Part shown: one piece after another, positions 27,168 through 35,003 of the stretch
How positions within the stretch are numbered: position 1 is the stretch's first letter
Layout of the letters: each line of letters starts with the position of its first letter
Made by a program: the position numbers and the translations under genes
NCBI RefSeq assembly: GCF_001594005.1
Contig: NZ_LTBA01000019.1
Location: 1 to 51,921 of the forward strand
Source: Clostridium tepidiprofundi DSM 19306
GTDB lineage: Bacteria; Bacillota; Clostridia; Clostridiales; Clostridiaceae
Direction of reading: 5' to 3'
Length of the DNA: 51,921 bases
The notes under the pieces: generated by a model
The model's database searches: none
The model's input: only the letters and a program-made list of their open reading frames with translations
Told to the model about the DNA's origin: nothing

Positions 27168-28898
27168 TTAGAATTTTTCTCTCTTAACGTAATGAGTATG
27201 AAGATATTCATGACTCTTATGGCTGTTTGGCTCTCCTAAGAACTCATCATAAATCTGTTTAATATATGGGTTTTTATGAGATTTTCTGATTGGAAGTGCT
27301 TTATCTTCTTCATATATAGCTCTTGCTCTTTCAATCTTAACATCTGTTTCCTCTTTATCAAGAAGGAATGGTTGTCCTCCACCATTCACACATCCACCAG
27401 GACATGCCATAACTTCTATAAATTCATAATTTTTTTCGCCACTCTTAACCATATCAAGAACTTTTCTTGCATTTCCTAAACCATGAGCTACTACTGCAGA
27501 TACTTTTTTACCATTTGGCAATTCAATCTCTGCTTCTTTAATACCTTCAATACCTCTTACAACTTCATAATCAATTTCTTCTAATTCTTTACCTGATGTA
27601 ATTTCAAATATTGTTCTTAATGCAGCCTCTGCAACACCACCAGTAGTTCCAAATATTACTGCTGCACCTGTAGACTCTCCTAAAGGATTGTCAAATTTTT
27701 CATCTTCAAGATTAGCAAAATCTATACCTGCTTCTTTAATCATTTGAGCAAGTTCTCTAGTTGTTAGAACAATATCAACATCCTTTAAGCCATTATATGA
27801 TAATTCTTCTCTTTCTCCTTCGAATTTCTTAGCAACACAAGGCATAATTGAAACAACAACTATTTTAGCAGGATCGATATTCATCTTCTGAGCAAAATAA
27901 GATTTAATCATTGCACCTTCCATTTCATGTGGTGATTTACAAGTTGAAAGGTTATCTAACATATCAGGATAATTATGCTCTACAAATTTAACCCATCCCG
28001 GACAGCATGATGTCATAAGTGGAAGATTTTCGCCTTTTTCCAATCTCTTTAGTAGTTCTGTTCCTTCTTCCATTATTGTAAGGTCAGCCGCAAAATCAGT
28101 ATCAAACACATTATCAAAACCAAGTTTTCTAAGTGCAGCAACCATTTTTCCTGTAACTCTGTTACCAACTGGAATATCAAATTCTTCTCCTAATCCAACC
28201 CTTACAGCAGGAGCAGTCTGCACAACAACATACTTATCATCATCAGATATTGCTTTCCAAACATCTTTAATATTTTCTTTCTCATGCAATGCACCAACTG
28301 GACATACAAGAATACATTGTCCACAATTTGTACATACAGTTTCTCCTAAGAGCTTTCCATAAGCAGGTTCAACTTTAGTATCAAAACCTCTATTTGACCA
28401 ACCTATAGCATTAACTGTCTGCACATCACTACATACACTAATACATCTTCCGCACAAAACACATTTTTCATTGTCCCTAACTATTGAAAGGGATGACATA
28501 TCTATTTCACTTTTAGAAATTTCACCTTCGTATTTTACTTCTCTAATGTTAAGTTCATTGGCTATGCTTTGAAGTTCGCATTTTCCATTTCTTGGACAAG
28601 TCGTACAATCACCTTTATGATTCGAAAGAATCAGTTGAACAACAGCTCTTCTAGCTTCTCTAACCCTCTGAGTATTTGTTTTAATATTCATTCCTTCTTC
28701 AGCTTTTAATGCACATGAAGCCAAAAGTCTAGGCCCTACCTCAACAACACACACTCTACAACTTGCAGGTTTATTTATCCCTTCAAGATGGCAAAGAGTA
28801 GGAATTCTTATTCCAATTTGTCTAGCAGCTTGAAGAACAGTAGTACCTTTATCCACTGCAACTTTTATCCCATCTATGGTAATATTAACCTTTTCCAT
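27168..28898 (-). CDS. hydA: NAD-linked [FeFe] hydrogenase catalytic subunit
   Basis: This is the 576-residue catalytic subunit of a multimeric group A hydrogenase. It begins with an N-terminal [2Fe-2S] domain (Cys36, 47, 50, 62). A His-ligated [4Fe-4S] site (His94, Cys98, 101, 107) and two CxxCxxC ferredoxin clusters (146-156 and 189-199) follow. The H-cluster motifs are canonical: TSCCPGW (Cys298, Cys299), MPCVAKKFE (Cys354, Lys357, Glu360) and EVMACPGGCVNGGGQP (Cys499, Cys503). The C-terminal small-subunit domain is present. Encoded with NuoF- and NuoE-like proteins, it should form HydABC, which in relatives couples NADH and reduced ferredoxin to H2 (electron confurcation/bifurcation). AAGGAGTG precedes the ATG. 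Confidence 0.95.
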   Translation of the reverse strand: MEKVNITIDGIKVAVDKGTTVLQAARQIGIRIPTLCHLEGINKPASCRVCVVEVGPRLLASCALKAEEGMNIKTNTQRVREARRAVVQLILSNHKGDCTTCPRNGKCELQSIANELNIREVKYEGEISKSEIDMSSLSIVRDNEKCVLCGRCISVCSDVQTVNAIGWSNRGFDTKVEPAYGKLLGETVCTNCGQCILVCPVGALHEKENIKDVWKAISDDDKYVVVQTAPAVRVGLGEEFDIPVGNRVTGKMVAALRKLGFDNVFDTDFAADLTIMEEGTELLKRLEKGENLPLMTSCCPGWVKFVEHNYPDMLDNLSTCKSPHEMEGAMIKSYFAQKMNIDPAKIVVVSIMPCVAKKFEGEREELSYNGLKDVDIVLTTRELAQMIKEAGIDFANLEDEKFDNPLGESTGAAVIFGTTGGVAEAALRTIFEITSGKELEEIDYEVVRGIEGIKEAEIELPNGKKVSAVVAHGLGNARKVLDMVKSGEKNYEFIEVMACPGGCVNGGGQPFLLDKEETDVKIERARAIYEEDKALPIRKSHKNPYIKQIYDEFLGEPNSHKSHEYLHTHYVKREKF

Positions 28899-28927
28899 TA
28901 ACTTTTTTCACTCCTTACGTAAATGAA

Positions 28928-30721
28928 TTATTTCTTGATTATTGCGTTAAATGGACATTTTTCCAAACAAGCACCGCATTTTATACACTTATCTTGATCT
29001 ATCTTAAATCCTTGTTTAACTTTTCCAATGATAGCTCCATTAGGACATGCTTTAGCACATAAACCACAAGCTTTACACTTTTCTTCAATAATTGTATATC
29101 TAGCTAATGCTTTACAAACACCTGCTGGACAAACTTTATCCTTAACATGAGCCTCATATTCATCTCTAAAATACTTTAATGTGGATAATACCGGATTTGG
29201 AGCTGTCTGTCCAAGTCCACAAAGTGCAGTAGCTTTAATTTGCTTAGATAATTCCTCTAGTTTATCTAAATCTTCCATAGTTCCATTGCCTTTAGTTATC
29301 TTTTCAAGAAGTTCTAGCAATCTCTTTGTACCTACTCTACAAGGAGTACATTTTCCACAAGACTCCTCTTGAGTAAATTCAAGATAAAATCTTGCAACGT
29401 CAACCATACAGTTATCTTCATCCATGACAATCATACCACCAGAACCCATCATAGATCCCAATGCAATTAAGTTATCATAATCAATAGGTGTATCTAAATG
29501 TTCCTCTGTCAAACATCCTCCAGAAGGTCCACCAGTTTGAACAGCTTTAAATTTCTTACCATTTGGAATTCCTCCACCTATTTCATAAATAACCTCACGT
29601 AAAGTTGTTCCCATTGGTACTTCTACAAGACCAGTATTTGTAATTTTACCGCCAAGAGCAAATACTTTTGTTCCTTTACTCTTTTCTGTTCCAATGCTTG
29701 CGAACCAATCTGCCCCTTTATTTATAATAACTGGTATATTAGCATAAGTTTCAACATTGTTAATTATTGTTGGTTTGCCCCAAAGTCCGCTAACTGCTGG
29801 GAATGGTGGTTTAGGATTTGGCATTCCTCTTTTACCTTCGATTGAATTTATTAATGCAGTTTCTTCACCACACACAAAAGCACCTGCACCAAGTCTTATT
29901 TCTAAATCGAAATCAAAACCTGTATCCATTATGTTTTTACCTAATAAACCATATTCCCTTGCTTGATCTATCGCAGTTTGAAGTCTTGATACAGCAATAG
30001 GATACTCAGCTCTAACATACACGTACCCTTGATTTGCACCAATTGCATATCCACCAATTGCCATAGCTTCTATTACTGAATGAGGGTCTCCTTCAAGAAC
30101 TGAACGATCCATAAATGCACCCGGATCTCCCTCATCTGCATTACAGATAATATATTTCTGTTCATTTTTCTGTTTTGCTGCAAATTCCCACTTAAGTCCC
30201 GTTGGAAATCCACCGCCACCACGACCTCTTAGACCTGATTTCTTTAAAGTATCTATTACATCTTCTGGTTTCATTGAAGTTAAAACCTTTTCCAATGCTT
30301 TATAACCATCAAATGCTAAATATTCATCAATATTTTCAGGATCAATTACTCCACAATTTCTAAGAGCTATTCTCAACTGTTTCTTATAAAAATCTACATT
30401 GTTCAATGATTTAATTCTATCTTCTTCAATTGTTTCATGATAAAGCAATCTCTTCAATACTCTACCTTTAACAAGATGTTCTGAAACAAGTTCTGGAACA
30501 TCTTCTACTTTTACATGGTTGTAAAAAGCCCCCTCTGGGTAAACAATAACTACTGGACCTAATTCACAAAGTCCAAAACATCCAGTTCTTATAACTTCTA
30601 TTTCATTTTCAATTCCGTGCTTACTAATTTCCTCTTTAAAAGCTTCTAAAATATCTTTTGAACCTGATGAAGTACATCCTGTACCACCACAGACAAGTAC
30701 CTGTGAACGATAAAATGCCAT
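28928..30721 (-). CDS. hydB: hydrogenase NADH-binding subunit, NuoF-like
   Basis: This 597-residue flavoprotein takes electrons from NADH. It has an N-terminal thioredoxin-like [2Fe-2S] segment (CGGTGC and CFGLC, about 11-52). The FMN/NADH domain has GLRGRGGGGFPTGLKW, CNADEGDPGAFMDR and GAGAYICGEETAL-like GAGAFVCGEETALI. An SLBB domain is followed by the N3-type cluster ESCGKCTPCRVG. Two C-terminal [4Fe-4S] ferredoxin motifs (CKACGLCAKAC and CIKCGACLEKC) make it the long HydB type, not the respiratory NuoF. Complex formation with HydA and HydC is expected. GGGAGGT precedes the ATG, and 29 bases separate it from hydA. Confidence 0.95.
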   Translation of the reverse strand: MAFYRSQVLVCGGTGCTSSGSKDILEAFKEEISKHGIENEIEVIRTGCFGLCELGPVVIVYPEGAFYNHVKVEDVPELVSEHLVKGRVLKRLLYHETIEEDRIKSLNNVDFYKKQLRIALRNCGVIDPENIDEYLAFDGYKALEKVLTSMKPEDVIDTLKKSGLRGRGGGGFPTGLKWEFAAKQKNEQKYIICNADEGDPGAFMDRSVLEGDPHSVIEAMAIGGYAIGANQGYVYVRAEYPIAVSRLQTAIDQAREYGLLGKNIMDTGFDFDLEIRLGAGAFVCGEETALINSIEGKRGMPNPKPPFPAVSGLWGKPTIINNVETYANIPVIINKGADWFASIGTEKSKGTKVFALGGKITNTGLVEVPMGTTLREVIYEIGGGIPNGKKFKAVQTGGPSGGCLTEEHLDTPIDYDNLIALGSMMGSGGMIVMDEDNCMVDVARFYLEFTQEESCGKCTPCRVGTKRLLELLEKITKGNGTMEDLDKLEELSKQIKATALCGLGQTAPNPVLSTLKYFRDEYEAHVKDKVCPAGVCKALARYTIIEEKCKACGLCAKACPNGAIIGKVKQGFKIDQDKCIKCGACLEKCPFNAIIKK

Positions 30722-30736
30722 CTCTATACCTCCCTA

Positions 30737-31138
30737 TTAGTCGTTCTCAACTTTATAATCATTTAACACTTTTCCTTCGACTACATGCATTGTGTATTCT
30801 GTTACTACTTTACCTTCTACTATATGTTCTTTTACCACTCTCTTTGCCTTTTCAGCTGTCATTTTAACATATGTTACTTTTTCTTCTCCCGGTCTAATAA
30901 CTTCTACTATAGGTTCTAATCTGCAAACACCTATACAACCAGTTTGTGCAACTATAACATCCTCTAATCCAAGCTTTTCAACTTCATCCATTATTGAAAG
31001 CAATACTGGTCTTGCTCCTGCAGCAATACCACATGTAGCCATACCTACAACTATTCTTGTTGTTGTTCTATCTTTTCTCTGATTTACTCTTCCTAAAGTC
31101 TTCTTTCTTATTTCTTCTAACTCTTTAAGACTTTTCAA
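30737..31138 (-). CDS. [2Fe-2S] ferredoxin-domain protein of the hydrogenase operon
   Basis: This 133-residue protein has a basic helical start (KSLKELEEIRKKTL) and a thioredoxin-like [2Fe-2S] domain. Its four ligand candidates lie in MATCGIAAGA and TGCIGVCRLEP. One cysteine of the usual first CxxxxC pair is replaced (C-G-I-A-A-G), so cluster ligation may differ from NuoE. It lies between hydC and hydB, as in many clostridial HydABC operons, and is presumably an accessory electron-transfer subunit. The start is TTG, with GGAGGT about eight bases upstream. Confidence 0.82.
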   Translation of the reverse strand: MKSLKELEEIRKKTLGRVNQRKDRTTTRIVVGMATCGIAAGARPVLLSIMDEVEKLGLEDVIVAQTGCIGVCRLEPIVEVIRPGEEKVTYVKMTAEKAKRVVKEHIVEGKVVTEYTMHVVEGKVLNDYKVEND

Positions 31139-31172
31139 TTACAGCACCTCCAACCCAAATGTAAAATATTAT

Positions 31173-31664
31173 TTAATATTCTTCTAATATCTCATCTACA
31201 TCTTCCGGAACCAATCTTCCATAGACTTTATCATCTATAACCATTACCGGAGCAAGACCACAAGCCCCTAAACATCTACAAGATTCCAATGTAAATTTAC
31301 CATCTTTTGTAGTTTTGCCTATTTCAACATCAAGCACTTCACTAATCCTGTCTATGATTTTCTGAGCACCCTTTACATAACATGCTGTTCCTAGACATAC
31401 TCTAATAACATGTTTCCCTTTTGGCTCTAAAGAAAAAAATGAATAAAAAGTTGCAACGCCATAAATTTCTGTCATAGGAATACCAGTTTCTTCAGATACA
31501 ACTTCTAAATCCTCTTTTGGAAGATAACCATACGTATCCTGAATCTCATGTAAAATTGGAATTAATGCCCCTTTTTTACTCTTATGTTTGTTAATAATTT
31601 CTTTTGTATTGACATGTTTGTCAGTATTTGTCCCACATTCACAGCATTTTTCATCTTTTAACAC
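31173..31664 (-). CDS. hydC: hydrogenase NuoE-like [2Fe-2S] subunit
   Basis: This 163-residue NuoE-family protein has an N-terminal helical domain (LIPILHEIQDTYGYLP, IYGVATFYSFFSLEPKGKH) and a thioredoxin-like [2Fe-2S] domain with CLGTACYVKGA and SCRCLGACGLAP. It shuttles electrons within HydABC. A short Cys-rich N-terminus (KCCECGTNTD) is an extra. The start is taken as GTG at 31664, where AAGGAG has an 8-base spacer; the ATG two codons upstream is only two bases from that site. It is the first gene of the hydrogenase operon, preceded by a 228-base gap with Spo0A-box-like sites. Confidence 0.92.
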   Translation of the reverse strand: MLKDEKCCECGTNTDKHVNTKEIINKHKSKKGALIPILHEIQDTYGYLPKEDLEVVSEETGIPMTEIYGVATFYSFFSLEPKGKHVIRVCLGTACYVKGAQKIIDRISEVLDVEIGKTTKDGKFTLESCRCLGACGLAPVMVIDDKVYGRLVPEDVDEILEEY

Positions 31665-31730
31665 TACCATCGCTCCTTCACATGATAATTAATTAACACA
31701 ATCTTTTTAAAAATCAGACATTGCGAATTA

Positions 31731-31750
31731 TGTCGAAATATGTCGAAATA
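31731..31750 (+). promoter_or_regulatory. tandem Spo0A-box-like sites upstream of hydC
   Basis: TGTCGAAATA occurs twice head to tail (31731 and 31741), giving two perfect 0A-box cores TGTCGAA exactly 10 bp apart. This is the helical spacing at which Spo0A dimers bind tandem boxes. A third perfect TGTCGAA lies at 31873-31879. All are in the hydC leader or promoter region, 67-215 bases from its start codon. Confidence 0.55.
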
Positions 31751-31892
31751 TATATTTTTTTGGACACATATATATTAATATTAACATAATAATTATTCGA
31801 TTAAAAGTATTTTATTTACGTTTTTGATTGCCAATTATTACGTTAATTAAATAACTAACAAAAAAGGGTATGTGTCGAAATTTTATAATTAA

Positions 31893-32600
31893 TCAATTTA
31901 ATGCATTAAATATTGCATTTATCGCAATATTTTTTGCGCTTATTCCGTTTTTTCTTTCCAATATTCTTCCCAAATTGTGTGCATCGGAAGATTTTATAAA
32001 TTTATAATTTTTATTTATTATGCCTACTTCAATAAACTTTTTAAGTTTTTCTAATGAATTATATTCAATTGTTTTTATATCTAAATAATCTGGTATGAAG
32101 CCTAAATTCGAAATTACGCTAAATGAATCTCTGTCTACATGTGCCGGAATAAAAACACCATCAAGTTCCTTTACCTTGTAAAAAGCTTCATCGAAGGATA
32201 TATTTGATGAAGCGAGCAAAAGTTTATCATTATATCCAATTATATTGTCTTCTTCATCATAAATTATTTGTTTCCCGAAAATTTCCTCATTATTCTTGTC
32301 AGTAGTCAAATTATTGTAAACATAATCTTGAAATGTCATAGCAAAATCTATGTTTTTGAATAGACAAATAACATGTATATCTTCTTTTGTTTGAAGCTCC
32401 ATACCTGGAATAACCGTTATACCAACCCTTTTGCCAACATCAATACATGCCTTAACATTTTCTGAACTGTTATGATCAGTAATAGCAATAGCATCTAACC
32501 CTTTTAAAAATGCCATATTAACAATATTATTTGGTGTCATATCATTATCACCACATGGAGATAATGCAGTATGAATATGCAAATCTACATAAATCTTCAT
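31893..32600 (-). CDS. PHP-domain phosphoesterase-like protein
   Basis: This 235-residue PHP-fold protein has metal-binding motifs VDLHIHTALSPCGDND (His8, His10), AITDHNSSEN, IPGMELQT and SSDAHNLG. PHP proteins are metal-dependent phosphoesterases, and the substrate is unknown. Genes of this type recur beside H-cluster sensor proteins and SpoIIE phosphatases in Clostridia, which suggests a signalling function, for example turnover of a phosphorylated messenger. TTAGGTG, overlapping the end of the DRTGG gene two bases upstream, serves as its ribosome binding site. Confidence 0.85.
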   Translation of the reverse strand: MKIYVDLHIHTALSPCGDNDMTPNNIVNMAFLKGLDAIAITDHNSSENVKACIDVGKRVGITVIPGMELQTKEDIHVICLFKNIDFAMTFQDYVYNNLTTDKNNEEIFGKQIIYDEEDNIIGYNDKLLLASSNISFDEAFYKVKELDGVFIPAHVDRDSFSVISNLGFIPDYLDIKTIEYNSLEKLKKFIEVGIINKNYKFIKSSDAHNLGRILERKNGISAKNIAINAIFNALN

Positions 32601-32602
32601 AA

Positions 32603-32935
32603 TTAGACACCTAATTCATTCAATACACTGCACAATTCATAACCACTTAACTCGGTCTGCAAAATAGGTATTCCCTCATCGTCTGCTTTTTTTAGCGTTA
32701 CTTCTTCAATATCAGAATTTTCTGGAATAATCACGCATGAAAAATCCAAAAGAGACGCTACAGCAATAACATTAGGATGCGTTTGAACTGTAATCCAAAT
32801 GTTATTGCTATTACCATGAGACATGACCCAACTTAGTAGATCATTTATATAAACACCTTTCACTTCTCTATCCAAACCATTATGTCCCGCTAATACTTTA
32901 CAACTAAGATTATTAACAATTTCTCTAACTTTCAT
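32603..32935 (-). CDS. DRTGG-type small regulatory domain protein
   Basis: This 110-residue protein resembles the DRTGG domain (found between CBS and phosphotransacetylase modules). It has MKVREIVNNLSCKVLAG, then VKGVYINDLLSWVMSHG, NIWITVQTHPNVIAVA, and a PENSDIEEVTLKKAD helix. It probably binds a ligand or partner protein and has no catalytic residues I can identify. The start is placed at MKVREIV, where GGAGGAG has a 7-base spacer. It overlaps the end of the upstream H-cluster gene by 11 bases, so the two are tightly coupled. A paralogous protein lies at 34610. Confidence 0.75.
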   Translation of the reverse strand: MKVREIVNNLSCKVLAGHNGLDREVKGVYINDLLSWVMSHGNSNNIWITVQTHPNVIAVASLLDFSCVIIPENSDIEEVTLKKADDEGIPILQTELSGYELCSVLNELGV

Positions 32936-34175
32936 TTTTTTCTCCTCCATTTTTAATCATTATGCATTCATCCAGTGACGCCAATCCCCTAACAACATCT
33001 TCCGCAAATGCTTTGCACGATGGCGAACCACACAAACCACAATCCGTACCTGGAAGCATATTTACTAACTCGTTCATATATTTCATTTTTCTAACTGCAC
33101 TCATAAAATCATCTGCAAGTTTCTGATTTACTACTTTAATATTTTTAACATCACCTGAAAATTCCTTATGATAATAGTCGCTAATTTCCTTTACACCATA
33201 AGTAAAATTAATTTTATCAAAATAATTTTTAGTAATTCTCTTTGCATTATATGGATTTTCAATGAGAAAAATTCCCCCTACACATCCACCGTTACATGCA
33301 TATGATTCAACAAAATCAACATCTTTAAATTTTCCATTAACTATATCATCAAAAACCAATTTAACATTTTCAATACCATCAACAGCAATGAATTGCTTTA
33401 AACCCATTGATTCGCTTGCACCTTCAATATATGACCACGACAATCCAGTATATGAAATATTAGATGGTTTAGTCGATAAATTTTCTTTATTTTCTAAATT
33501 TTTTATAATCTTACTATATATGTCATTTATTGCTATTATACCATTAATTTTGGTTTTTAGATTCGAGGCAGATGATTTTATCATAGGTATCCATGCAACA
33601 CAGGGAGATAAGTAAAATACTCCAACTTCATCATAGCTAAATCCTTTTTTTAAATATTCATCTCTGATTAAACTCGCAGATATTTCTATAGGAGTTAAGA
33701 CTTTAACTATGTGAGGCAATAAGCTTGGATAATTTACTTTTATCAACTCTTGAATACTTGGACAAAAAACTCCTATAGAAGGTTTCTCCACTTTATCAAT
33801 TTCCTTTTTTATTATTTCGGATGTTATATCACTTGCATAAGATATATCGAATACTTCATCAAATCCTAATTTTTTAACAGCTTCATTAATTTGAAATGGT
33901 TTTACATTGTTCCCAAATTGAGAATACAATGTTGTTGAAGGTATAGCTACCTTAATTTTGTAGTTTTTTATGTCGTAAAGCGAATTCTTTTCAGCACTAT
34001 AAGCATTATAAGGACAAGTTCTTATGCATATACCACAATCAATACATCTATCTTCATATATTACAGCCTTTGAATTCTTAAGTCTAATAGCTTCCATAGG
34101 ACATTTATTCATACATTTTGTGCAACCTCTACAGTTTTCCTCATTCAACTTAAGTGCACGAAACAATTTATTCAT
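32925..34175 (-). CDS. degenerate H-cluster protein with ferredoxin and FeS domains
   Basis: This 416-residue protein has an N-terminal 2[4Fe-4S] ferredoxin (CRGCTKC, CIDCGIC; 15-54), an H-cluster-like domain, and a C-terminal FeS domain (DCGLCGSPSC...EC). The four cysteines for a [4Fe-4S] cluster remain: Cys138 in VFCPS, Cys192 in SPCVAW, and Cys294 and Cys298 in ACNGGCVGG. The residues that hold and serve the 2Fe subsite are changed: the proton-transfer Cys is Phe137, and C-x-x-K-x-x-E has become C-x-x-W-x-x-M. It is probably not a hydrogenase but a redox or H2-responsive partner. It is embedded in a SpoIIE/RsbW/DRTGG/PHP gene set, which implies signalling. Confidence 0.8.
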   Translation of the reverse strand: MNKLFRALKLNEENCRGCTKCMNKCPMEAIRLKNSKAVIYEDRCIDCGICIRTCPYNAYSAEKNSLYDIKNYKIKVAIPSTTLYSQFGNNVKPFQINEAVKKLGFDEVFDISYASDITSEIIKKEIDKVEKPSIGVFCPSIQELIKVNYPSLLPHIVKVLTPIEISASLIRDEYLKKGFSYDEVGVFYLSPCVAWIPMIKSSASNLKTKINGIIAINDIYSKIIKNLENKENLSTKPSNISYTGLSWSYIEGASESMGLKQFIAVDGIENVKLVFDDIVNGKFKDVDFVESYACNGGCVGGIFLIENPYNAKRITKNYFDKINFTYGVKEISDYYHKEFSGDVKNIKVVNQKLADDFMSAVRKMKYMNELVNMLPGTDCGLCGSPSCKAFAEDVVRGLASLDECIMIKNGGEKNES

Positions 34176-34184
34176 TCAATCACC

Positions 34185-34613
34185 CTATTCAAAATATATA
34201 ATCATTTTTATTTCAGTACCTTTGCCAACCGATGATTTTATTTCAAAAACATCACAATTTTTCTTAATATTAGGCAATCCCATTCCAGCCCCAAATCCCA
34301 TATCTCTGGCTGTTTCAGGTGCTGTAGAGTATCCTTCAGTCATCGCTAAATCTATATCTTCTATGCCAGGACCTTCATCACTAACTACAATCTCTATCTC
34401 TTCTTCATAAATTGTAACATCTATACATCCACCATATGAATGAATTACAACATTTATTTCAGCTTCATAACACGCTACACAAACCCTTTTAATTATATCA
34501 CTTTTTATACCCAATTGCATAAGTGCTTTTTTTATGTTACTTGACGATTCTCCTGCTTTTAAATAGTCACCACTTACTACATCATAGTGAAGCTTAATAA
34601 GTTCTTCTTTCAT
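34185..34613 (-). CDS. RsbW/SpoIIAB-like ATP-binding anti-sigma kinase
   Basis: This 142-residue GHKL ATPase of the anti-sigma factor class has the N-box VACYEAEINVVIHSYGG. The G1 box is SDEGPGIEDIDLA, and the lid with G2 is GFGAGMGLPNIKKN. Such proteins phosphorylate a partner on Ser/Thr, opposed by a SpoIIE-type phosphatase, which here is two genes upstream. No STAS-domain partner is visible; the DRTGG proteins may fill that place (inference). Its ATG overlaps the stop of the upstream DRTGG gene as ATGA, so translation is coupled. Confidence 0.88.
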   Translation of the reverse strand: MKEELIKLHYDVVSGDYLKAGESSSNIKKALMQLGIKSDIIKRVCVACYEAEINVVIHSYGGCIDVTIYEEEIEIVVSDEGPGIEDIDLAMTEGYSTAPETARDMGFGAGMGLPNIKKNCDVFEIKSSVGKGTEIKMIIYFE

Positions 34614-34963
34614 ATTTGAATTTCAGCTCCCTTTATACCAGCATTAAATAATATTCCACATGCAGTGAACATTATATGTTTTGTACTCATTAAAATAATC
34701 TCTTTTTCTTCTGCAAGATCTATTACTTCTTTTGAAGGTCTTTTCCCTCTAACGTATACAATACACTTGATATCTTTCATCTCTGCTGTTCTTATTGTCT
34801 GAATATTAGCTAGTCCAGTTAATAACAAAACGTCTCCACTAACTCTTGCCAAAACATCACTCATAAGATCACAACCAAATGCTCTTTCAATTTCCTTGTC
34901 GTAATAGTTATTCTTTGTAAGAAATTCGGCATCCAGTAATTCTTTAATATCAATCAATTTCAT
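34610..34963 (-). CDS. DRTGG-domain protein
   Basis: This 117-residue DRTGG-type protein has KLIDIKELLDAEFLTKN, the core FGCDLMSDVLARVSGDVLLL and LANIQTIRTAEMKDIKCIVY, followed by RGKRPSKEVIDLAEEKEI. No catalytic motif is seen. The position between a SpoIIE phosphatase and an RsbW-like kinase makes it a candidate phospho-switch or scaffold. GAGGTG precedes the ATG. The stop codon shares bases with the start of the kinase gene. Confidence 0.82.
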   Translation of the reverse strand: MKLIDIKELLDAEFLTKNNYYDKEIERAFGCDLMSDVLARVSGDVLLLTGLANIQTIRTAEMKDIKCIVYVRGKRPSKEVIDLAEEKEIILMSTKHIMFTACGILFNAGIKGAEIQI

Positions 34964-35003
34964 ATTTTCACCTCATATATAATATAATATCACTAAAATC
35001 AAT

